The translations under genes and the position numbers were made by a program. Source: Oceanospirillaceae bacterium UBA7410 (GTDB taxonomy: Bacteria; Pseudomonadota; Gammaproteobacteria; Pseudomonadales; Balneatricaceae). Taken from it: a stretch of 20,580 nucleotides of DNA. The stretch lies in the NCBI GenBank assembly GCA_002470565.1, contig DKMQ01000017.1, positions 1 through 20,580 on the forward strand, given 5' to 3'. This document shows positions 15,217-20,580 of this stretch, piece after piece; the stretch's first letter is position 1; the number at the start of each line of letters is the position of its first letter. The notes beneath the pieces were generated by a model. That model made no database searches and was not told the DNA's origin. It was given only the letters and a program-made list of their open reading frames with translations.

Positions 15217-15628
15217 GGCAACAGGCGGCTGTTTATGCGGCGCGGTTAAATATCAAGTCACAGGTGTGTTGCGCCCAGTGGTTGCGTGTCACTGTACGCA
15301 ATGTCAAAAAACAAGTGGTCATCATGTGGCAGCTACCAGTGCGCCACGTGAAAATATAGCTCTGTTAGAGGAGCAAGGCCTTAAATGGTATTTCTCTTCT
15401 AAGGGTATTCGACGTGGTTTTTGTCAGCAATGTGGTGGAAATTTATTTTGGGATCATACGGATAAATCCACTGTTTCTATCTTTGCTGGCACTTTAGATC
15501 AGCCCAGTAAATTAAAGCTAGTAGAGCATATTTATGTGGAAGACAAAGCTGACTATTATGAAATAACCGATGGTCTCCCTCAGCGTGTAGGCTTTCAAAT
15601 TAGTGGCGGTGCTGACCATGGCGAATAA
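15206..15628 (+). CDS. GFA (glutathione-dependent formaldehyde-activating/CENP-V) family zinc protein
   Basis: Small beta-fold zinc protein. The best-known member, Gfa, was proposed to speed or bind the glutathione-formaldehyde adduct; most members are uncharacterised (family knowledge). The 140-residue product keeps the complete cysteine set: Cys9 and Cys11 (GGCLCGAVKY), Cys28, Cys30 and Cys33 (CHCTQCQKTSG) and Cys73 and Cys76 (FCQQCGGNLFW). Length and order are normal. Its ATG lies inside the end of the dioxygenase gene (11-nt overlap), with GAGG 9 nt upstream, so the two are translationally coupled. A shared role with the oxygenase, such as handling an aldehyde or formaldehyde released by it, is plausible inference; the family name alone does not prove formaldehyde metabolism. 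Confidence 0.88.
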   Translation: MTNRATGGCLCGAVKYQVTGVLRPVVACHCTQCQKTSGHHVAATSAPRENIALLEEQGLKWYFSSKGIRRGFCQQCGGNLFWDHTDKSTVSIFAGTLDQPSKLKLVEHIYVEDKADYYEITDGLPQRVGFQISGGADHGE

Positions 15629-15959
15629 ATGCCCCCAGTGCGACTTTAAGATCACCTCACGTAATCAACTGTGTGAAGATTACAAAGCCCCAGACAAGGC
15701 CTATGGGTGCCCAGCGTGTGGCACCTTTTATATTTTGCCAAGAACCGCTGCGCCTACTTGGAAACAATGGCTTTTGTATTTAACATTAGGGTTTACTGGC
15801 GGTTTAATTTCTAGTTTAGTGCAGCTAAATGGCCATAGTCGATGGTGGTTTTGGGGCTATGTGTTATCGATTGGTGTGGGTGTTATTGTGTTTTACATCA
15901 AATCAAAATCGGTAGTGTTAGAGCCTTCAGGCTATCGAGTTACACCAGATAATGACTGA
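15618..15959 (+). CDS. Zinc-ribbon protein with two membrane segments, function unknown
   Basis: I do not recognise a named family. The 113-residue product begins with a four-cysteine zinc ribbon: Cys5/Cys8 (NKCPQCDFKI) and Cys31/Cys34 (YGCPACGTFY), with an extra Cys19. This is followed by two predicted membrane helices at about 51-70 and 77-94 and a short tail with several charged residues. The ATG at 15618 overlaps the GFA stop by 11 nt in the same manner as the GFA start overlaps the dioxygenase stop; an in-frame GTG at 15603 is less likely because the protein would then precede its zinc ribbon with unrelated residues. The stop overlaps rluA by 8 nt. Such small ribbon-membrane proteins may bind nucleic acid or partner proteins at the membrane, but nothing here shows which. 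Confidence 0.75.
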   Translation: MANKCPQCDFKITSRNQLCEDYKAPDKAYGCPACGTFYILPRTAAPTWKQWLLYLTLGFTGGLISSLVQLNGHSRWWFWGYVLSIGVGVIVFYIKSKSVVLEPSGYRVTPDND

Positions 15960-16611
15960 TTTTATTGTTCCTTTTTGTGAGCAAAAAGTGACTATTATTT
16001 ATGCAGATGAAGATATTTTAGTGGTGGATAAGCCCAGTGGTCTGTTATCTGTGCCAGGCAAACACCCGCTTAATAAAGACTGCTTAATTACACGAGTACA
16101 ACAACAATATAGTGACGCTTTTATTGTGCATCGCTTAGACATGGACACGTCTGGCATCATGATATTGGCTCGCGGTAAGGCCAATTTATCGGCCTTAAGT
16201 CGCCAGTTTCAAGAACGAGAAACGCATAAAGAATATTTGGCATGGGTGTATGGGCTGCTAAAAGAAGACGCTGGTGAAATTGATTTACCACTTATATGTG
16301 ACTGGCCTAACAGGCCTAAACAAATGGTAGATCATGAATTGGGTAAGCCTTCATTAACTCGTTTTGAGGTGCTTGAAAGACAAGCTGCCACATTACAAAC
16401 AAAGGTGTTGTTAAAGCCTGTCACTGGGCGCTCTCACCAACTAAGAGTGCATATGGCGCAGATAGGCCACCCTATAAGTGGCTGTGATTTTTATGCTCAT
16501 CCCCAAGCTCTACAACAGGCCAAACGCTTGCAGTTACATGCTTGGAAGCTAAGTTTCATTCATCCAACCACTGGGCTTTTGATGACGCAAACAGCTCCAG
16601 CCGTATTTTAG
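15952..16611 (+). CDS. rluA: Dual-specificity 23S rRNA/tRNA pseudouridine synthase RluA
   Basis: Isomerises U746 of 23S rRNA and U32 of several tRNAs to pseudouridine in E. coli (family knowledge). The 219-residue length equals that of E. coli RluA. The catalytic motif HRLDMDTSG places the nucleophilic aspartate at Asp63. VVDKPSGLLSVPG, LICDWPNRPKQ, KPVTGRSHQLRVHMAQIGHPI and RLQLHAWKL match RluA specifically rather than RluC or RluD, which carry an S4 domain that is absent here. Its ATG overlaps the stop of the zinc-ribbon gene by 8 nt, so it appears to be the last cistron of the AEC-amidohydrolase-dioxygenase unit, an odd place for an RNA-modification gene. Its stop is separated by a single base from the stop of the convergent LDH2-family gene. 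Confidence 0.94.
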   Translation: MTDFIVPFCEQKVTIIYADEDILVVDKPSGLLSVPGKHPLNKDCLITRVQQQYSDAFIVHRLDMDTSGIMILARGKANLSALSRQFQERETHKEYLAWVYGLLKEDAGEIDLPLICDWPNRPKQMVDHELGKPSLTRFEVLERQAATLQTKVLLKPVTGRSHQLRVHMAQIGHPISGCDFYAHPQALQQAKRLQLHAWKLSFIHPTTGLLMTQTAPAVF

Positions 16612-16612
16612 C

Positions 16613-17608
16613 CTAAACTTGAGTTAGGGCCAGTACGTCATTCCACATTTGCTCATCTAGCTCTACGCTACTTAGCAACACTTTATTAGTGCCGGGAAGT
16701 CGCGCTCCAGCTTGGCTGGTGATGGCTTCTGAAATAGTGTCTAGCTTGTCCCAAAATAGATCTCCAGCAACGTTGGTTGGGTCAATAATGATATAACATT
16801 GGCCTAAGTCATGAGGGTTGCCTTCAGTGGCTTTTAGAGGATCTAGCTGTGTGCTGGTGCTGCCACCAGTAAAGGCTGCTGCGAGAATTTCTGCCATTAG
16901 ACCAAACCCATAGCCTTTATAACCACCAGAGGACACCAGTGACCCGCCCTTTAATACAGCGTTAGGGTCTTGAGTAGGGTTGCCTTCACTATCAACGCCC
17001 CAGCCTAAGGGGATTTGCTCGCCCGCAGTGGCTGCCATATTGATTTTGCCAATGGCAATGGCGCTTGTAGATTGATCAAATTGCATGGCTAAACCACCCT
17101 TGCCATCAGGCACTGACATGGCAATAGGGTTAGTGCCAAGCACAGCTTTAGTGCCTCCTGGAGGCGATACACAAGACTTTGCGTTAGTCATGCCAATAGC
17201 GATGTAGCCCGCACGAGCAATCTGTTCTGTGAAGTAACCCATGGAGGTGCAGGTATGAGAGTGGCAGATAGCTAAAGTGGCGACGCCGTTAGTTTTTGCA
17301 GCTAAAAGTGCTGTGTCTAAACCGCGAGAAAAAGCAGCCTGTGCAAAACCTAGCTTGGCATCTACCATCACACTAGCAGGTTTGGGTTGGTGCACTTGTG
17401 GCTCTACATCACCTTTTACACGACCTGATAATAGCTGGCTACAGTAGCTTTGTAGGTAAAATAGGCCACAAATTTTGTTGCTATGAGCCTCTGCCACACG
17501 CACAGCCTGAGCCACACAGCTGGCAATCCAAGGTTTTGCACCGTGGGCTTCTAAAGCTTTTGCAGTGGTGGCTTCAATAGTATCTAAGTCAACGTGAATA
17601 GTGGCCAT
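16613..17608 (-). CDS. LDH2-family (malate/L-lactate/imino-acid) NAD(P)H oxidoreductase with altered catalytic motif
   Basis: Member of the LDH2/MDG2 superfamily, which includes delta1-pyrroline-2-carboxylate/delta1-piperideine-2-carboxylate reductase, ureidoglycolate dehydrogenase and sulfolactate dehydrogenase (family knowledge). The 331-residue length is normal. GGTKAVLGTNPIAMSVPDG, FDQSTSAIAIGKI, GWGVDSEGNPTQDPNAVLKGG and GGYKGYGFGLMAEILAAAFTGG look closest to the imino-acid reductases. Where family members usually have a Ser-His-Gly catalytic motif, this protein reads NKICGLFYL (around residues 44-52), so the His appears replaced by Cys. Minus-strand start is ATG at 17608 without a clear ribosome site. 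It converges on rluA with a 1-nt gap and diverges from the GNAT gene. Exact substrate is open. Confidence 0.82.
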   Translation of the reverse strand: MATIHVDLDTIEATTAKALEAHGAKPWIASCVAQAVRVAEAHSNKICGLFYLQSYCSQLLSGRVKGDVEPQVHQPKPASVMVDAKLGFAQAAFSRGLDTALLAAKTNGVATLAICHSHTCTSMGYFTEQIARAGYIAIGMTNAKSCVSPPGGTKAVLGTNPIAMSVPDGKGGLAMQFDQSTSAIAIGKINMAATAGEQIPLGWGVDSEGNPTQDPNAVLKGGSLVSSGGYKGYGFGLMAEILAAAFTGGSTSTQLDPLKATEGNPHDLGQCYIIIDPTNVAGDLFWDKLDTISEAITSQAGARLPGTNKVLLSSVELDEQMWNDVLALTQV

Positions 17609-17621
17609 AAGGGTTTCAGCT

Positions 17622-17672
17622 ATAAAATGATTTGAGTACTGATTTTATGTTGCTTTACCTACATGGGTAAAG
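17622..17672. promoter_or_regulatory. Two inverted repeats in the divergent LDH2/GNAT gap
   Basis: ATAAAAT at 17622-17628 pairs with ATTTTAT at 17642-17648. CTTTACC at 17653-17659 pairs with GGTAAAG at 17666-17672 around a 6-nt spacer. Both are perfect 7-bp repeats inside a 98-bp gap that must carry promoters for both genes, so one may be a regulator site; no specific protein is indicated. Confidence 0.35.
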
Positions 17673-17706
17673 TAAAAATGTGTATTCCCTAGTTTTAGAA
17701 ATACTT

Positions 17707-18231
17707 ATGGCGTTAATAGACTCAAGATTTCATGTTGCTATCAGGCCTTTTTTGGCCACAGATAGTGAGCGAGTACAAGCTTTGGTAAGTAATGAAGCAG
17801 TAGCGCGGATGGCAAGCAATATCCCTTACCCCTACCCTAAAGATGGCGCTAAAACCTGGATAGCCTCTCATGGCGCGCAGCACCGCGGCGGCACTGCTAT
17901 TATTAGAGCCATTGTTAGTTTGGCAACTAATCAGTGCGTTGGTGCCATCAGCATAGATCAAATCACTAGGGGCCTAAATGCCAGTGGCAACTTGGGTTAT
18001 TGGGTGGGAGAGCCTTATTGGAACCAGGGTTTTTGTGCACAAGCGGGCCAATTAATGCTGCAGCTAGCCACAAAAGAATATGCTATGAAACGTGTGGTTG
18101 CGGCACATCGTGTAGATAATCTTGCTTCAGGCAAGGTGTTAGAGAAATTAGGTTTTAATGAGCTACAGCCTGAGTATATGACCCATTCTTCAGGGCAGCA
18201 TTTGTTTCGTTGTTATGAAAAATTGCTTTAG
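17707..18231 (+). CDS. GNAT-family N-acetyltransferase (RimJ/RimL-like)
   Basis: Predicted acetyl-CoA-dependent N-acetyltransferase. The 174-residue protein has the RimJ/RimL-type plan: an N-terminal strand with RPFLATDSERVQALVSNEAVARMASNIPYPYPKDGAKTWI, then GYWVGEPYWNQGFCAQAGQLML, the loop region where acetyl-CoA phosphates bind, then VVAAHRVDNLASGKVLEKLGF with the NxASxxVLEKxGF signature of the family. I chose the ATG at 17707, which places the first strand at the usual distance. An in-frame GTG at 17680 would add nine residues without a better ribosome site. The substrate is not predictable; relatives acetylate ribosomal protein N-termini, amino acids or drugs. The gene is followed by a strong hairpin terminator. 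Confidence 0.85.
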   Translation: MALIDSRFHVAIRPFLATDSERVQALVSNEAVARMASNIPYPYPKDGAKTWIASHGAQHRGGTAIIRAIVSLATNQCVGAISIDQITRGLNASGNLGYWVGEPYWNQGFCAQAGQLMLQLATKEYAMKRVVAAHRVDNLASGKVLEKLGFNELQPEYMTHSSGQHLFRCYEKLL

Positions 18232-18236
18232 GCAAT

Positions 18237-18268
18237 AAAAAAGGGCCCCTTTTCAGGCACCCTTTTGT
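18237..18268. terminator. Bidirectional intrinsic terminator between the GNAT gene and deaD
   Basis: A run of A followed by GGGCCCC pairs with GGCACCCTTTT, giving a GC core (GGG/CCC and CC/GG around TTTTCA) flanked by A and T tracts on both sides. This lets it act on both strands for two convergent genes. It starts 6 nt after the GNAT stop and ends about 27 nt from the deaD stop. Confidence 0.85.
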
Positions 18269-18294
18269 TACTAATTTCTACTAGCTAGATGAGC

Positions 18295-20028
18295 TTACGA
18301 ACGACGCTCTGGACGACGGTTCGAACGATCATTACCACGCTTAGGACGAGGTGTCTTAGCGCCAGGAGTAAAGTCCTCTGCTGCGCCTTGAGACTGAATG
18401 TTTAACGGCTTGTTACGTACACGCACTTTCTTTAGTAACTGTAGCATTTCAGCAGGCATGCCTGCAGGAAGGTCTACTGTTGAGTGATCATCAAACAAGT
18501 TAATACGCCCAATGTAAGCGCTGCTAAGGTCTGCTTCGTTAGCGATAGCGCCTACAATATCACCAGGCTTAACCTGATGCTCATGGCCTACTTCTATGCG
18601 GAAACGCTCCATAGCGATCGACTCACCACTAAACTCTTCTTGCTTGCGTTCTTTGCGACGTGGACGCTCTTCTTCGTTGAATCCTGGTGTTGTATCACGA
18701 GAATCGCGACGCTCAGGCTTGTTGTCTGCCATAGTCAGTGGACGATCTTGCTGAGCCATAAATGCTAGTGCCGCAGCCACTTGCTCTGGAGCAACTTCAC
18801 GTTCTTTAACAAACGCTTCAACAATGTCGCTGTAAATGCTTAAGTCAGACTGCTCAAGGGCTTTATCAATACTAGCCTTAAACTGGTCAATACGACGCTC
18901 TTTAACTTGCTCACGGCTAGGTAAGTCCATTGGAGTGATTGATTTACGAGTGGCTTTTTCGATTGAGCGCAGCATGTTACGTTCACGAGGAGCAACGAAC
19001 AAAATGGCATTACCAGAACGACCAGCACGGCCAGTACGGCCAATACGGTGAACGTAAGCTTCGGTATCATAAGGAATGTCGTAGTTAATAACGTGACTAA
19101 CACGAGCTACGTCGATACCACGAGCGGCAACGTCAGTAGCTACTACGATATCAATTTTGCTGCTCTTTAAATGCTCGATCGTGCGTTCACGCAGCTGTTG
19201 AGACATGTCACCGTTAATTGCTGAGGCGCGATGGCCACGAGCCTCTAGCTTTTCAGCTAGCTCTACAGTTAGGGTCTTAGTGCGTACAAAAACGATGACG
19301 CCGTCAAAATCTTCTGCTTCCAAGATGCGAGTCATCGCGTCTAGCTTACTAGTGCCAACTGCTTTCCAGTAACGCTGAGTCACGCTGTCTACAGTAGCGG
19401 TCTTGGCTTCAATCTTAATTTCTTCAGGGTTGTTAAGGTAAGTGTTAGCAACCTTACGAATAACAGCAGGCATAGTGGCGGAAAATAAAGCCACTTGGCG
19501 CTCTTTTGGAGTGTGATCCAAAATCCAAGTCACATCGTCAATAAAGCCCATACGCAACATTTCGTCAGCTTCATCTAAAACAACAGTTTTTAGTTTGTCT
19601 AGCTTCAAAGTGCCACGACGAAGGTGGTCCATGACACGACCAGGAGTACCCACTACTACGTGTACACCACGTTGCAGCTGACGTAATTGTCCGCTCATGC
19701 TACTGCCACCATAAATAGGCAATACATGGAAGCCACGCATGTCACTGGCGTAGTTTTGGAAAGCTTCAGCTACCTGAATAGCTAGTTCACGGGTGGGTGC
19801 AAGCACTAACACCTGTGGTGCTTCAATTTTTAAATCGATGTTAGATAATGTAGGTAGTGCAAAGGCAGCAGTTTTACCTGTACCTGTTTGTGCTGTACCT
19901 AAAATGTCTCTGCCTTCCAAAATATGTGGAATGGCAGCGGCTTGAATGGGGGATGGTTGTTCGTAGCCAATGCGAGTGATCGCATTAAGTACTGGCGCTG
20001 AAAGTGCCAAGTCTGCAAAAGTGGTCAT
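18295..20028 (-). CDS. deaD: DEAD-box ATP-dependent RNA helicase DeaD/CsdA
   Basis: Unwinds RNA duplexes in large ribosomal subunit assembly and mRNA decay, important at low temperature (family knowledge). The 577-residue protein has every DEAD-box motif: Q motif GYEQPSPIQ (21-29), AQTGTGKT (46-53), PTRELA (78-83), TPGR (128-131), DEAD (152-155), SAT (183-185), VATDVAARGID (297-306) and HRIGRTGR (327-334). A DbpA-like RNA-binding domain follows at roughly 470-545 (RIEVGHEHQVKPGDIVGAIANEADL...IGRINLFDDHSTVDLP) and marks it as DeaD/CsdA rather than RhlB, RhlE or SrmB. The tail is Arg-rich. It is shorter than E. coli DeaD (about 629 residues). The ATG is preceded by AGGA at 7 nt spacing. It is monocistronic, with a terminator below and a long untranslated region above. 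Confidence 0.95.
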   Translation of the reverse strand: MTTFADLALSAPVLNAITRIGYEQPSPIQAAAIPHILEGRDILGTAQTGTGKTAAFALPTLSNIDLKIEAPQVLVLAPTRELAIQVAEAFQNYASDMRGFHVLPIYGGSSMSGQLRQLQRGVHVVVGTPGRVMDHLRRGTLKLDKLKTVVLDEADEMLRMGFIDDVTWILDHTPKERQVALFSATMPAVIRKVANTYLNNPEEIKIEAKTATVDSVTQRYWKAVGTSKLDAMTRILEAEDFDGVIVFVRTKTLTVELAEKLEARGHRASAINGDMSQQLRERTIEHLKSSKIDIVVATDVAARGIDVARVSHVINYDIPYDTEAYVHRIGRTGRAGRSGNAILFVAPRERNMLRSIEKATRKSITPMDLPSREQVKERRIDQFKASIDKALEQSDLSIYSDIVEAFVKEREVAPEQVAAALAFMAQQDRPLTMADNKPERRDSRDTTPGFNEEERPRRKERKQEEFSGESIAMERFRIEVGHEHQVKPGDIVGAIANEADLSSAYIGRINLFDDHSTVDLPAGMPAEMLQLLKKVRVRNKPLNIQSQGAAEDFTPGAKTPRPKRGNDRSNRRPERRS

Positions 20029-20134
20029 GGTGTAATCCTAAATAAGTAATCTAATGACTTAAATGGACACAAATATCCACAAAGCCCGCGCATAAACAAA
20101 GCCACTCTCCCAGATGTAACAAAAAAGCCGAGAT

Positions 20135-20164
20135 AAAATAGGAGTGATTTACGAGGTCTTTCAA
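20135..20164 (-). promoter_or_regulatory. Candidate sigma-70 promoter of deaD
   Basis: Read on the minus strand, TTGAAA (complement of 20159-20164) and TATTTT (complement of 20135-20140) are separated by 18 bp. A start near 20128 would leave a leader of about 100 nt before the deaD ATG. Long leaders are usual for cold-induced deaD genes, so an additional upstream promoter is possible. Confidence 0.45.
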
Positions 20165-20214
20165 TGGAGCAGCCACATAAAAATAAGCGTAAATCCACTA
20201 AAGCTAATGCATAA
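20164..20214 (+). CDS. Possible 16-residue basic micropeptide
   Basis: An ATG preceded by GAGGT at 6 nt spacing opens a 16-codon frame encoding MEQPHKNKRKSTKANA, with 5 Lys and 1 Arg. The ribosome site is good for so short a frame, but the site overlaps the candidate deaD promoter on the other strand, and nothing else supports translation. It is listed as a possibility only. Confidence 0.2.
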   Translation: MEQPHKNKRKSTKANA

Positions 20215-20289
20215 TCGTAGATAAAAAATACTACTTATCTAGAGCTAAGTCATTAATTTAGAGGGTTTAGCCATATTGTATTAATACTG

Positions 20290-20538
20290 GCGTATAGAAA
20301 GGGTCTCGTGCCCTTTGTTCGGTATACATTGGCCTCAACCTAAGTTTAATATTAAATATTAATAAGGTATGCCAATGCCCGGCACCTGCTGGTGCCTTAC
20401 CGTGCCACTTTATTTTGAAGTGTGGCCGAGATAACGCGGATGCAAGTGATATTACGCGGCGAATAATACACTGTTTGATAATAACATGCTATTAAAAATC
20501 CATATTAATAAAAAAGGGCCCTATTTGGGCCCTTTTTT
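20290..20538 (+). ncRNA. Structured non-coding segment ending in an intrinsic terminator; candidate small RNA or leader
   Basis: No protein frame of note is present, yet several complementary segments follow one another. GTATA (20292-20296) pairs with TATAC (20323-20327), enclosing AAAGGG/CCCTTT (20298-20303 with 20311-20316). CATTGGC (20327-20333) pairs with GCCAATG (20371-20377). TTAATATT and AATATTAA flank one base (20346-20362). GGCACC-TGCT-GGTGCC forms a perfect tetraloop hairpin (20381-20396). CACTT/AAGTG (20406-20410 with 20418-20422) and GCCG/CGGC (20425-20428 with 20457-20460) follow. The segment ends at a strong terminator with six T on the plus strand. I cannot match it to tmRNA, 6S, SRP or RNase P RNA or to a riboswitch I know. 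It could instead be a leader of a plus-strand gene beyond the window, or act on the deaD side. Confidence 0.4.
20510..20538. terminator. Strong bidirectional intrinsic terminator
   Basis: A perfect 12-bp stem, AAAAAAGGGCCC with GGGCCCTTTTTT, closes around the loop TATTT. The A and T tracts allow termination on both strands. It would end the candidate plus-strand RNA and also a minus-strand gene entering from the right edge. Confidence 0.92.
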
Positions 20539-20555
20539 GATACCTAACCTTGCTC

Positions 20556-20580
20556 TTATCGAGCTAAGTACTTAGCCCTT
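20556..20580 (-). CDS. Possible C-terminus of a minus-strand gene entering from the right edge
   Basis: On the minus strand one frame reads Arg-Ala-Lys-Tyr-Leu-Ala-Arg-stop, ending 17 nt before the terminator stem. The position just upstream of a strong terminator fits the end of a gene, but eight codons cannot establish it. Confidence 0.25.

Noticed and set aside
12672..17608. Genomic island or phage cargo for the catabolic and accessory genes
   Set aside because: No integrase, transposase, tRNA target or flanking direct repeat is visible, and codon and base use look like those of the neighbouring housekeeping genes.
20401..20480. tRNA-like or cobalamin-riboswitch-like look of the GCCACTT...GTGGCC segment
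   Set aside because: No cloverleaf, no T-loop GTTCGAA sequence and no cobalamin-box order could be built; the resemblance is limited to a few bases.

Overview
The window looks like chromosome of a free-living, probably marine, Gammaproteobacterium. UvrD, HexR, RluA, DeaD and the ImuA-ImuB-DnaE2 cassette all read like gammaproteobacterial family members. The base composition is moderate, intergenic spaces are short, and the tetranucleotide CTAG is common, unlike in enteric bacteria. No mobile element, CRISPR array, tRNA or rRNA was seen. Genus cannot be fixed from the sequence alone.

Layout. (1) Positions 1-3596, minus strand: uvrD followed 10 nt later by selO, whose last residues lie outside the window. 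(2) Positions 3845-5128, plus strand: hexR, a sugar-phosphate-sensing regulator, then a small membrane protein. (3) Positions 5175-10413, minus strand: imuA-imuB-dnaE2, the SOS mutagenesis cassette, with a near-ideal LexA box just upstream of imuA. (4) Positions 10641-12562, plus strand: a BKACE-family cleavage enzyme and an L-carnitine 3-dehydrogenase, joined by an ATGA overlap. (5) Positions 12672-16611, plus strand: an AEC carrier, a HutG-like amidohydrolase, a PhyH-family dioxygenase, a GFA-family protein, a zinc-ribbon membrane protein and rluA, almost all with overlapping ends. (6) Positions 16613-18231: an LDH2-family oxidoreductase (minus) converging on rluA and diverging from a GNAT acetyltransferase (plus). 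(7) Positions 18295-20580: deaD (minus), then about 550 bp without a clear gene, holding a candidate deaD promoter, several hairpins and a strong terminator.

How the genes may work together. The LexA-controlled cassette is a known DNA-damage mutasome. The metabolic centre is less ordinary. The dehydrogenase and the BKACE enzyme should convert L-carnitine to 3-dehydrocarnitine and then, with acetyl-CoA, to betainyl-CoA and acetoacetate. The betainyl-CoA thioesterase and carnitine-binding transport protein of the Pseudomonas carnitine locus are absent here. Instead the two genes are followed by a carrier, an amidohydrolase, a non-haem iron hydroxylase and a formaldehyde/thiol-adduct-type zinc protein. 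This suggests a carnitine-related pathway with extra steps, and it is the best candidate in the window for undescribed biochemistry. That reading is inference from gene order and families. Other points worth testing are an LDH2-family enzyme whose usual Ser-His-Gly motif appears to read Ile-Cys-Gly, and a structured, terminator-ended intergenic segment near the right edge.
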